Shown: in pieces, positions 53,856 to 61,573 of the stretch | Numbering within the stretch: the first letter of the stretch is position 1 | Layout of the letters: every line of letters starts with the position of its first letter | DNA from: Neorhizobium sp. SHOUNA12A | GTDB taxonomy: Bacteria; Pseudomonadota; Alphaproteobacteria; Rhizobiales; Rhizobiaceae | DNA: 64,000 nt | NCBI RefSeq assembly: GCF_023006505.1 | Contig: NZ_JALBGV010000011.1 | Coordinates: 53,763-117,762 of the forward strand | Direction: 5' to 3' | Made by a program: the position numbers and the translations under genes | Notes under the pieces: model-generated | What the model saw: only the letters and a program-made list of their open reading frames with translations | Databases searched by the model: none | What the model was told of the DNA's origin: nothing

Positions 53856-55430
53856 CTACTGGCGCGACCCAAGAACCCGCATCTTCTTGACCTCAGCGGA
53901 GGTCGGGATAACCGGGTATGGCAGCCCGGTTCCCATGCTTTTCATCCCTACCCTGGCCATCGGAGAAAACTCCCACTCCATGCCCGCGCCTCGTCTCAGA
54001 AGTGCGGCGCAGAGGCCAGAGAACGGCCAGTAGATATAGGGAATGATCGAAACGCTACTGGTAGTCGCGATAGTAAAGAGCATGGCAGCCAGAAGCGCGA
54101 GCACGCCCTCATAACTGACGATATCCGATTTGCTCGTCCAGAACAGGGCAGCGAGCTTGACCGCGAGCACTCCAAAGAACATCGCGAACAACAGCAGGCC
54201 GATCAATCCGTAATGGAGTGAAATCTGCAGGTAGGTATTCACCACGTCCACGATGCCCTGCCCCTGGATCATCGTTTGCATCTCCGACTCGCGCACGAAT
54301 GTGTCCGATCCGAAAAGCGGATAACGCTCGATGACGATAATCGAGTTTTCGAAAAGCCTGGAGCGATAGGTCTCGCTGCCCTTGTCGGCAGAACCGACAA
54401 ATGGAAGCAGGTTGGTAAACCGGTCGATGAATGGCGGATGCACAAATATCAGAGTGGCAATACCCGGGATCATTCCGACCAGCAGCTTGAGCGAGACCCG
54501 CAGATTGGTCAGCAGCAGCACCATTGCGCAGAGCGCGAAACCAAGCCAGGGGCCGCGCGAGACACTGGACAGAAGCCCGATCATCAGCACGCCGAGCGCC
54601 GCATATCGCCAGAGGCCCAACGACTTTGGCGTCCGCAACGCCAGCAGACAGCCACCCGCGGTCATGCAAAGGAATCCGAACGCGATGGACTCCACCGACG
54701 TCGTAGCGGCACGCAGAAAACCGTCGCGGAAAAGATAGACGGTGATCAACACCACGTCCCATTGCAGCACAACCACGTAATAGATCCGCCAGTTTCTCCA
54801 GATTTCGAAAAATCCGATCGCGGCAAGCGGCAGCGCCGCGACGACGAAGGCGAGCAATACCTGGTTTATTTCCAGCGCCGAGCGCAGCGATCGGCTGAAG
54901 ACGAAGTAGGGAAGCAGGATGTCGAGAAAATAGCCCGGTACGACGCGCAGAATAGAATTCAGATCCCCCAGACGCAGGGCGAGCAAGGATATATAGACGA
55001 AGAAGGCGATGACCAGGACGTCCGGGCCGCGAAGTTCCCGATTGTCGTGCTCTCTCCAGAGCCTGATCGCGATCGGCAACAGGATGACGACCGCCAGCAG
55101 GCGCGGCGGATCAAGATCGATGATCCTGTTGAAAACGCCCGGAATGCCCACCCCGATCGGAACGCAGGGCGCCACGAACATCAGGATCACGTAGAGCAGG
55201 ACGGGCTGCTTGGAATTTCGATGGATATATAGGCTCATGATCGCAAGCGCGGCAGCGAAATCGAAGAAACTTCGCGACAGGAAAGTGGCGCAGGTCGCGA
55301 TGACCCAGCAATTGCGCCAAAGCTTGAACTCGGCTTCGCCGATGAGGGGCACGGCGACCTTTCCGGCGATATAAAGCGCGGGAGCACTGATGATCAGAAC
55401 GTAGAGGAGAGCGCGGAGATATTCAGGCAT
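53856..55430 (-). CDS. Wzy/O-antigen-ligase-like polysaccharide polymerase
   Basis: A 524-residue membrane protein with about twelve helices and a large periplasmic loop at about residues 345-395. The segment SVSRGPWLGFALCAM before that loop matches the Wzy_C/O-antigen ligase pattern. It should join repeat units on the periplasmic face, with the Wzx-like flippase and Wzc-like co-polymerase of this window. ATG 55430 has only a weak GCGAG site. The short basic C-terminus extends about 50 residues after the last helix. No second Wzy candidate was seen. Confidence 0.83.
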   Translation of the reverse strand: MPEYLRALLYVLIISAPALYIAGKVAVPLIGEAEFKLWRNCWVIATCATFLSRSFFDFAAALAIMSLYIHRNSKQPVLLYVILMFVAPCVPIGVGIPGVFNRIIDLDPPRLLAVVILLPIAIRLWREHDNRELRGPDVLVIAFFVYISLLALRLGDLNSILRVVPGYFLDILLPYFVFSRSLRSALEINQVLLAFVVAALPLAAIGFFEIWRNWRIYYVVVLQWDVVLITVYLFRDGFLRAATTSVESIAFGFLCMTAGGCLLALRTPKSLGLWRYAALGVLMIGLLSSVSRGPWLGFALCAMVLLLTNLRVSLKLLVGMIPGIATLIFVHPPFIDRFTNLLPFVGSADKGSETYRSRLFENSIIVIERYPLFGSDTFVRESEMQTMIQGQGIVDVVNTYLQISLHYGLIGLLLFAMFFGVLAVKLAALFWTSKSDIVSYEGVLALLAAMLFTIATTSSVSIIPYIYWPFSGLCAALLRRGAGMEWEFSPMARVGMKSMGTGLPYPVIPTSAEVKKMRVLGSRQ

Positions 55431-55731
55431 TTAAGTTCTCGCGCCTGAAACCGCGCCCGTGCGAAGACGTCTCGCGCTGCGACTTTTCCCCATATGGCTG
55501 CCCCTTGCCAATGCGCAACCCCGGCTGCGCGCCTCGACTTAGGCTACACGCCCGGCTCGCCTTCCCACACATATCCAAAAGAGCTAACGCCTACTTCGAT
55601 CGTAGCCCCCGTACCGCCATTTGCCTTGCTTGCCTGCGCTCCTGCTATGCCGTTCGATTCAAGACGGCCGCGCCACAGCTCCTGCCCATCGAAACCGACG
55701 ACCCAACGCCAGCATCAGGAAAGGATCCGCC
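55431..55731. other. Divergent intergenic region between Wzy-like and glycosidase-like genes
   Basis: These 301 bp should hold promoters for both genes. I found no convincing -35/-10 pair, palindrome or small gene. The sequence is CT-rich on the plus strand. Confidence 0.4.
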
Positions 55732-57276
55732 GTGAACCGCCGAACGTTTCTCCAAATGCTGTCGAATGTCGCGATCGCACCAGTCCTGAGCGGCATCCCC
55801 TCCGGCGCCAACGCCACCGACGAGATCTTTCCCGAGCAGGTGGGATTGAACATCACCGGAATGAGCTATTGGGCAACCGAGCAGGCTTTTTCCAACCTCG
55901 CCTACAATGCTTCGCCCTGGCGGGTGCAGGTCAAGGACGCCCCCTTCACATGGGATACGCCACTGCCGCCGATGACCAAGGACGGGTATCCGACGCGGGT
56001 TCCGGCCGGATCGTTCGTCGAGAGCTTCCTGATCTTCACAGCGCATCGAAAAAACCTGCCCGTCCAGCTTTCGGTCCACTACGACGGCAAGGGCAAGCTT
56101 GGCTACATAGCCGGCGCCGAACTGGAGTCTCGGTCGCCGGGGCGCGACGACGTGCGCAATCTTCGAAAGGATGCTCCCTTCACCTCCATGGTGATGGAAA
56201 CCGATCCGACCGATCCGATCCGCAATATCCGGGTGTATGAGCGCGGGCCAATACCGAAGGAGACGTTCAGGGCGCCATTTCTGGACCGGCTGAGCGGCAT
56301 GTCGACGCTGCGCTTCATGGACTGGATGGGAACCAACAATTCGAAGGTCCAGAGCTGGAGCGACAGGCCAAGGCCCGGCCAGTTCGGTAAATCCGAACTC
56401 GGCGTCCCGCTCGAACACATGATCGAACTCTGCAATCTGGTAAAATCGGATCCGTGGTTCAACATGCCCCATCTCGCCGACGACGATTATGTTCGTCATT
56501 TCGCGGAACAGGTCAGGAAAGACCTCGACCCGGATCTCAAGATCCATGTGGAATATTCCAATGAAGTCTGGAACACCAGCTTCGATCAGGCCGACCATGC
56601 CCGCAGCCGCGGCCTTGCTCTCGGCTTCTCGACCAATGACTACGAAGCGCAGCTCCGCTATTACGCACAGCGGACAAACGAAATACTGGCAATCTGGGAA
56701 GACGTTTTCGGTGCCGCCAGACAGAGGATCGTCGGCGTCTATTCGGCACAATCCGTAAACGTCTGGACCAGCGAGACGATCCTGTCGTGGAAAGGTGTCA
56801 AGGCGCATGCGGATGTGCTTGCGATAGCTCCCTATTTCGGTGGGGGCTTTGGCGCGCCGGACCGACAGGAAGAGGTTTCGAGATGGTCGCTCAACCGCCT
56901 CTTCTCGGCACTCGAGAATGAAGTCGAGACAGACAACAAGAAAACCATTCAGGAGCAGGCAGCGATCGCCAAACAATACGGCGTCAAGCTCTACGCCTAC
57001 GAAGGGGGCCAACACCTGGTTGGCAGCAGCGGAGCGGAAAACAACGAAAGACTGACAAATCTCTTTGTTGCAGCCAATCGCGACCGCCGAATGGGCGAAC
57101 TCTACCTTCGCCATCTCAAGAATTGGCGGATGTCGGACGGAGGCCTCTACGCCGTGTTTTCGTCGATGAGCGAACCCAACAAATGGGGCAGCTGGGGATT
57201 GCTGGAAGAAGAGGGCGGCAGCCACCCGAAATGGCAAGCTATCCAACAGGTTCTTAAGCGCAAACCTGCACTATAG
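55732..57276 (+). CDS. Tat-exported glycoside-hydrolase-like protein
   Basis: A 514-residue protein starting at GTG 55732, with AGGAAAGGA upstream. The N-terminus NRRTFLQMLSN is followed by a short hydrophobic segment, which fits a twin-arginine signal peptide. The middle has VEYSNEVWN with E278 in the NE position seen as acid/base in clan A glycosidases, and YAYEGGQH about residue 425 could hold the nucleophile. It may trim or release the EPS made by this cluster, like other hydrolases in EPS loci. I cannot assign a GH family. An upstream ATG at 55621 in frame lacks a good site and would mask the signal. Confidence 0.75.
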   Translation: MNRRTFLQMLSNVAIAPVLSGIPSGANATDEIFPEQVGLNITGMSYWATEQAFSNLAYNASPWRVQVKDAPFTWDTPLPPMTKDGYPTRVPAGSFVESFLIFTAHRKNLPVQLSVHYDGKGKLGYIAGAELESRSPGRDDVRNLRKDAPFTSMVMETDPTDPIRNIRVYERGPIPKETFRAPFLDRLSGMSTLRFMDWMGTNNSKVQSWSDRPRPGQFGKSELGVPLEHMIELCNLVKSDPWFNMPHLADDDYVRHFAEQVRKDLDPDLKIHVEYSNEVWNTSFDQADHARSRGLALGFSTNDYEAQLRYYAQRTNEILAIWEDVFGAARQRIVGVYSAQSVNVWTSETILSWKGVKAHADVLAIAPYFGGGFGAPDRQEEVSRWSLNRLFSALENEVETDNKKTIQEQAAIAKQYGVKLYAYEGGQHLVGSSGAENNERLTNLFVAANRDRRMGELYLRHLKNWRMSDGGLYAVFSSMSEPNKWGSWGLLEEEGGSHPKWQAIQQVLKRKPAL

Positions 57277-57796
57277 GTCTCTCGTCCACTCTCTGCTCAG
57301 CAATTGAAACTCGCGATATCACCCGAGGCGGAAACCGCGCAAGGTATGGACCACACGTCCTTGCCGTGGACGCCTGCCGCGGCTGATGCGCTCCATCCCG
57401 AAAAGCAATAGGCCTGAAATCTGATGTCCTCGAGGAGCGGATGCCCGCCAGACTTTGGTCGTCGAAAGATTGAGCGGATGCGATGCAGGTATTCATCAAA
57501 CAACTGACCGGCTGCCTGGGTATGGCAACCGGTCAGTCTACCACGCCGAAACCCGAGGCGTTCTGCTCAAGTCCGCACTACAAAGTACCACAATCCTAGA
57601 TCGGCGATATTGCAAACGGGCCACACCTCAAGTGTAACTTTTCGATACCTAATTTAGCTCAATAAATTTCGAGTGAATAGCGATCTACCTCATGTACATC
57701 GCCTCAAATCCTATGTGGAAAAAGAGGAATCAACCGGTGATTATTAAATCACATACTTACTGCAACGTTTGATAGAACCTAATCCTTTTGATTGAG
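57277..57796. other. Intergenic region with an imperfect hairpin
   Basis: The left part of a 781-bp gap between the glycosidase-like gene and the type I secretion operon. CTGACCGG (57504-57511) and CCGGTCAG (57529-57536) form a perfect 8-bp stem, extended inward by four more pairs after one mismatch; no T-run follows. From 57630 the sequence becomes AT-rich. A 68-residue minus-strand frame at 57297-57503 was considered and not accepted. Confidence 0.45.
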
Positions 57797-57825
57797 TTGA
57801 TATGGTGTGCAGATAAGGGAATAAT
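57797..57825 (+). promoter_or_regulatory. Strong sigma-70-type promoter sequence
   Basis: TTGATA (57797-57802), a 17-bp spacer and AATAAT (57820-57825) each match the consensus at five of six positions. No plus-strand gene follows before the convergent secretion operon. The nearest downstream element is the hairpin terminator at 57847-57886, so this promoter appears to drive a short RNA. Confidence 0.5.
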
Positions 57826-57831
57826 ACTTTC

Positions 57832-57886
57832 GCCAAACAGACTGCTGAAGGCTCGAACGGGAAAAACGGTCGGGCCTTCTCCTTTT
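57832..57886 (+). ncRNA. Candidate small RNA 1 (about 55 nt)
   Basis: The predicted start is about 7 bp after the AATAAT element. The transcript would end in a hairpin (57847-57879; GAAGGC pairs with GCCTTC, continued by CGA/TCG with one wobble and one mismatch) followed by a T-rich tail. No open frame with a ribosome binding site fits in it. The identity of the RNA is unknown. Confidence 0.35.
57847..57886 (+). terminator. Rho-independent terminator, imperfect
   Basis: GAAGGCTCGA at 57847 pairs with the CGGGCCTTC arm ending at 57879 through about ten pairs with one wobble, around a loop containing AAAAA. It is followed by TCCTTTT. The T-run is only on the plus strand. Confidence 0.5.
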
Positions 57887-57893
57887 GGTGAAC

Positions 57894-57922
57894 CTGACAT
57901 TTCTCATGGCTCGTGGTGTTAT
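57894..57922 (+). promoter_or_regulatory. Promoter-like sequence for candidate small RNA 2
   Basis: CTGACA (57894-57899), 17 bp, TGTTAT (57917-57922). The -35 matches consensus at five of six positions and the -10 at four. It lies just after the first terminator and just before a structured region ending in a strong terminator. Confidence 0.4.
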
Positions 57923-57927
57923 GGTGT

Positions 57928-58004
57928 GCGAGGCGTCCTGTCAGCCTCGATGACTTCCCGTTTGTGGACGCCCTCGCTGTTTGATCGGCGAGGGCTTCTT
58001 TTTT
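57928..58004 (+). ncRNA. Candidate small RNA 2 with alternative pairing (about 77 nt)
   Basis: The RNA would begin at about 57928 with GCGAGGCGTCC. This 5' end can fold locally (CGAGGC with GCCTCG at 57944-57949) or pair over a longer distance with GGACGCCCTCGC (57966-57977), forming 11 pairs with one bulge. The second pairing uses the left arm of the terminator stem, so the two folds exclude each other. No plus-strand gene lies downstream, so a free regulatory RNA is more likely than an attenuator. Confidence 0.4.
57970..58004 (+). terminator. Strong Rho-independent terminator
   Basis: GCCCTCGC (57970-57977) and GCGAGGGC (57988-57995) form a perfect 8-bp GC-rich stem with a 10-base loop, followed by TTCTTTTTT. 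It works in the plus direction only; there is no T-run on the other side for the convergent secretion operon. Confidence 0.75.
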
Positions 58005-58057
58005 GGCAGCAGCGGGGAAGCACCAAGTGCGGGCGTCCCCACGAGCGTTACACCCTG

Positions 58058-59398
58058 TCAGCGTTCGGTGAATGCTCTCGACATGCTGTCGACAACCGGC
58101 TTGATCAGATAGCTGAAAAAAGTCCTGACTGCGGTTTGAATCATGATCTCCGCAGGCATGCCGGGTTGCGGGGTAAATCCCTTGATGCGGGCGATCTCCT
58201 CGGACGAGATGTTGATGCGCGCGACATAGACGTCGTGGTTTGAGAGCCCCGCCTTGCTATCCTCCATTGCGTCCGCAGAGACATAAAACACCTCGCCCCT
58301 CAGGACCGGGGTGGTGCGCTGGTTCAAGGCGATGAGACGGATCGTCGCCTTTTGTCCCACCTTGACGCTATCGATCTCGTTGCGCGGCACCTTTGCCTCG
58401 ATGATCAACGGCACGCCGGCCGGCAGGATCTCCATGATCCCCTTGCCGCTTTCGATGACGCCACCCGTCGTATGGTAGTAGGTCCGCACGACCGTGCCGG
58501 AGACCGGCGCGAGGATCGTAGCCCGGCGCAGCACGTCGTCGGCTTCGCGTGATTGTTCACGCGCCGCATCACGCTCGCCTTGGATCGATTGCAAGCGGTC
58601 GAGTGCCTCCTCCCGATACGTTTCCTCCGCACGCGTGATCTCCTGCTGCCCCTTCAGGAGCTCGGCTCCGGTTTCCGAAACTTCTGCCTCCAGGCGGCCG
58701 ATCTGCCCCTCGGCATCGGCGATCGCCCGCTCAAGCGCTCTGACCTCGGTTGCGCGCAACAATCCCTTGGTCAGCAGGACCCGCTTGGTATCGTATTCGT
58801 CCTTGAGCAACATGAGCTGCCGCGACATGGCATCGCGATGGCGGGTGTAACCTTCGCTCCGGAACTCCAATGCCTTCATATTCTGCTTCAGCAGAGAAAG
58901 CTCGGTCGCCAGCTTCATGCGCTGGGCCTTGAAGTTGAGCTGTTGCGTGAGGATAATCGCGGAAACATCCGGGTCATCCCTGAAATCGTTGAGGTATGAC
59001 GAAATCGTCATGGAGTCGGCGGCCTCGGATTGAGCGGTAAGCCGGGCGGCCGTTGCTTCCAGCCTGACGCGTCTGAGGAAGAATTCCCGTTTCTTGGCCT
59101 GCGACGCGGTCTCGTCCAGCCTGATCACCGGCTGGTTTTCGACAACTTGGTCGCCTTCGTTGACCAGCAGTTCCCTGATGATGCCGCCCTCGAAATGCTG
59201 AACGATCTTGTTGCGGCCGGTTGCGACGAAACTGCCTTGGGCGATGACGGCTGCCGCAAGCGGGGCGGTCGCAGCCCAGGTACCGAAACCGCCGAAGGCT
59301 ATGGCCGTCAGCGCAAGGCCGGCGACCGTCTGTTTCCAGACTGACCGAGGAACCTCCGAGTACCATTCGAGATCGTGTACCTTGGCAACGGCAGACAT
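58058..59398 (-). CDS. HlyD-family type I secretion adaptor
   Basis: A 446-residue membrane-fusion protein. One membrane helix lies at about residues 25-45. GRNKIVQHFEGGIIREL with VNEGDQV begins the first half of the lipoyl-like domain, a long coiled-coil hairpin covers about 105-285, and APVSGTVV with TTGGVIESG gives the second half. It links the inner-membrane ABC transporter to an outer-membrane channel of the TolC type, which is not encoded here. It lies 10 bp downstream of the ABC gene on the same strand. The family fits PrtE/HlyD adaptors. Confidence 0.93.
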   Translation of the reverse strand: MSAVAKVHDLEWYSEVPRSVWKQTVAGLALTAIAFGGFGTWAATAPLAAAVIAQGSFVATGRNKIVQHFEGGIIRELLVNEGDQVVENQPVIRLDETASQAKKREFFLRRVRLEATAARLTAQSEAADSMTISSYLNDFRDDPDVSAIILTQQLNFKAQRMKLATELSLLKQNMKALEFRSEGYTRHRDAMSRQLMLLKDEYDTKRVLLTKGLLRATEVRALERAIADAEGQIGRLEAEVSETGAELLKGQQEITRAEETYREEALDRLQSIQGERDAAREQSREADDVLRRATILAPVSGTVVRTYYHTTGGVIESGKGIMEILPAGVPLIIEAKVPRNEIDSVKVGQKATIRLIALNQRTTPVLRGEVFYVSADAMEDSKAGLSNHDVYVARINISSEEIARIKGFTPQPGMPAEIMIQTAVRTFFSYLIKPVVDSMSRAFTER

Positions 59399-59408
59399 GA
59401 CCCAACCC

Positions 59409-61562
59409 CTATTGCAACAGATGGCCGAACGAACCGGTATTGATATCGATGCCCCGGGCCTCGATCGCTTTCAGGACATCCGCCCGCATTCCGAACAGCG
59501 CGACGGTGCCGTTGACCACGAGCAGAATCTTGTCGACGCTGCTGAGGAGAGCCGGACGTTGCGTGATCGTCGCGACGGTTATCTTGTGTTCCTTGGCATG
59601 GCGAAGTGCCTGGAGCAGCGCCGCATCGCCGGCATTGTCGAGATTGGAGTTCGGCTCATCCAGCACCACCATCCTCGGATCGCCGAAAAAAGCTCGGGCA
59701 AGCGCAATACGCTGCTTCTGTCCGCCGGAAAGAGGCGAACCATCGGCGGCAACCACGGTTTCGTACCCGTGCGGCAGGCTGGCGATCATCTCATGAACAT
59801 CGGCAAGCATTGCGGCCCGGTAAATCTGCTCGTCATCCGCGTCCATCCGCATCCGGGCAATATTGGCCTTGATCGTGCCGGGAAAGAGCTGCACGTCCTG
59901 CGGCAGGTAGCCGATGTTTTCGCCGAACTGGCGCTGATCCCAGTTTCTCAGGTCCATCAGATCCAATCGGACACTGCCCGACGTGGGCAGTATCGATCCG
60001 ACGAGCATTTTTCCGAGGGTCGTCTTGCCGGCACCGGAATTGCCGATGATCGCCAGGGAATCCCCCGGCTGCAGGGCAAACGAAACGCCGTTGAGCACGA
60101 CGCGCTTCGTTCCCTGCGGCACATAAAGGAGGCGCTCGACATCCAGGCGCCCCTCGGGTTTCGGCAGGTTCAGGCGGTCGAAATTCAATGGCGAGGATTT
60201 CAGCAGCGCCGATATGCGCGCGTAGGCCGCGCGGGACTGGCTGTATTGGTTCCATCCTTCGATGGCCCCTTCGATCGGCGCCAACGCGCGACCCGCAATG
60301 ATGGAGGCGGCGATCACCATGCCCCCCGTGAGCTGCCCTTCGATCGACAGAAAGGCACCCCAGCCGAGCATCGCGATCTGGGTCAGAAGGCGACAGGCCT
60401 TCGATATGGCCGCAATGGTGATATTCCGGTCCTGGGCGATGACCTGCGACTTGAGCGACGAAGCCGTGTCCTTGCCCCAGATCTGCACCGTCTCCGGGAT
60501 CATGGCGAGCGCGTTGATGATCTGAGAATTGCGCGACATCGATTCCAGATGAAGGTTGGCCTTCACCTGCGCCGTGTTGGCTTCGGCAAACGGCTCAGCG
60601 GTCATCCGCTGGTTGATCTGGGTGAAGGCCAGCAGCATGAGGGCTGTCAGCACCACGATGAAGCCGAGATGCGGGTGGATGAGGAAGACCGCCACCACGA
60701 AGAGAGGTGCAATCGGCGCGTCGAGAAACGACAGCAAGGTCCTGGAGACGAGGAACGAACGAACCTGCTGAAGATCGCCGAGCACCTGATATTCGCGGCC
60801 ATTGCTTTGAAGCGAGGCGCGGGCGGCCGCGCTCAGGATCGGAGCGCCAAGCTGTGCCGCGATTTCCACCGCGGTCCGCATCAGGATGAAGCGCCGAAGA
60901 GCGTCGAAGGCCGCCTGCAGGATGACCGCTCCGACGATCACGATCGTCAACATCACCAGCGTGTCGAGAGAACGGCTGGTCAGCACCCGGTCCGATATCT
61001 GGAACAGGTAGGTCGGGATCGCAAGCACGAGGATATTGCTGGCGACGGTGAAAAACATGACGATCGCCAGGTTCCGCCGCACCGCAGTAACGCCCGCGCG
61101 CAGGCTGGCAGAAAAGTCGACCGGCGCGAGGCGCTTGTGAAACGTACCGTCGCCGCCACGCCCGCCACCGGTCGTCGGCGGCTTTCCAAAGGGCTTTGCC
61201 TCTGTCCGCAATGGCCCGGTGTCGGCATCGATCGTGATCATGCCTTCCGGCGCCTTCGCCTCCGTCGCTTCGCGCTGCGGAGGCTTCGGCTCGATCTCCG
61301 GTTCGATGATCCTGCCATTGGCAGGCATGGCCAGAATATCGGCGCCCGACGAGCCCTCGTTTACGCGCAATGAACTCGGTGGTGAGTTCTTGGGTTCCAG
61401 CCTGGATATCGTTGCTGAAGAGACTGCGTCACCGGATGACATTTTCAGGCATTCGTCCACGGCGCGCTCCAATTTTGCATAAAATTCCTCCCCGGCAAGT
61501 TGCCGACTTTCATCGTGATCGTGGGCCTGTTCTAGGTCGGCCCTCTTTTGAGCGTCCGACAT
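59409..61562 (-). CDS. Type I secretion ABC transporter, PrtD-like permease/ATPase
   Basis: A 717-residue exporter half. An unusual hydrophilic N-terminal region of about 130 residues precedes the six-helix membrane domain. The ATPase domain has Walker A GNSGAGKTT (K513), signature LSGGQKQR and Walker B VVLDEPNSNLD (catalytic E636). It uses ATP to export unfolded substrates with the HlyD adaptor. ATG 61562 is preceded by GGGGGGA. An alternative ATG at 61574 overlaps the stop of the upstream gene (TAATG). Likely substrates are the upstream proteins and possibly the giant adhesin. Confidence 0.93.
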   Translation of the reverse strand: MSDAQKRADLEQAHDHDESRQLAGEEFYAKLERAVDECLKMSSGDAVSSATISRLEPKNSPPSSLRVNEGSSGADILAMPANGRIIEPEIEPKPPQREATEAKAPEGMITIDADTGPLRTEAKPFGKPPTTGGGRGGDGTFHKRLAPVDFSASLRAGVTAVRRNLAIVMFFTVASNILVLAIPTYLFQISDRVLTSRSLDTLVMLTIVIVGAVILQAAFDALRRFILMRTAVEIAAQLGAPILSAAARASLQSNGREYQVLGDLQQVRSFLVSRTLLSFLDAPIAPLFVVAVFLIHPHLGFIVVLTALMLLAFTQINQRMTAEPFAEANTAQVKANLHLESMSRNSQIINALAMIPETVQIWGKDTASSLKSQVIAQDRNITIAAISKACRLLTQIAMLGWGAFLSIEGQLTGGMVIAASIIAGRALAPIEGAIEGWNQYSQSRAAYARISALLKSSPLNFDRLNLPKPEGRLDVERLLYVPQGTKRVVLNGVSFALQPGDSLAIIGNSGAGKTTLGKMLVGSILPTSGSVRLDLMDLRNWDQRQFGENIGYLPQDVQLFPGTIKANIARMRMDADDEQIYRAAMLADVHEMIASLPHGYETVVAADGSPLSGGQKQRIALARAFFGDPRMVVLDEPNSNLDNAGDAALLQALRHAKEHKITVATITQRPALLSSVDKILLVVNGTVALFGMRADVLKAIEARGIDINTGSFGHLLQ

Positions 61563-61573
61563 GTTTCCCCCCA

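Noticed and set aside
57297..57503. A 68-residue minus-strand frame with three cysteines, one at the C-terminus, considered as a small peptide precursor
   Set aside because: It starts only at TTG without a clear ribosome binding site, has no maturation genes nearby and no recognisable leader.
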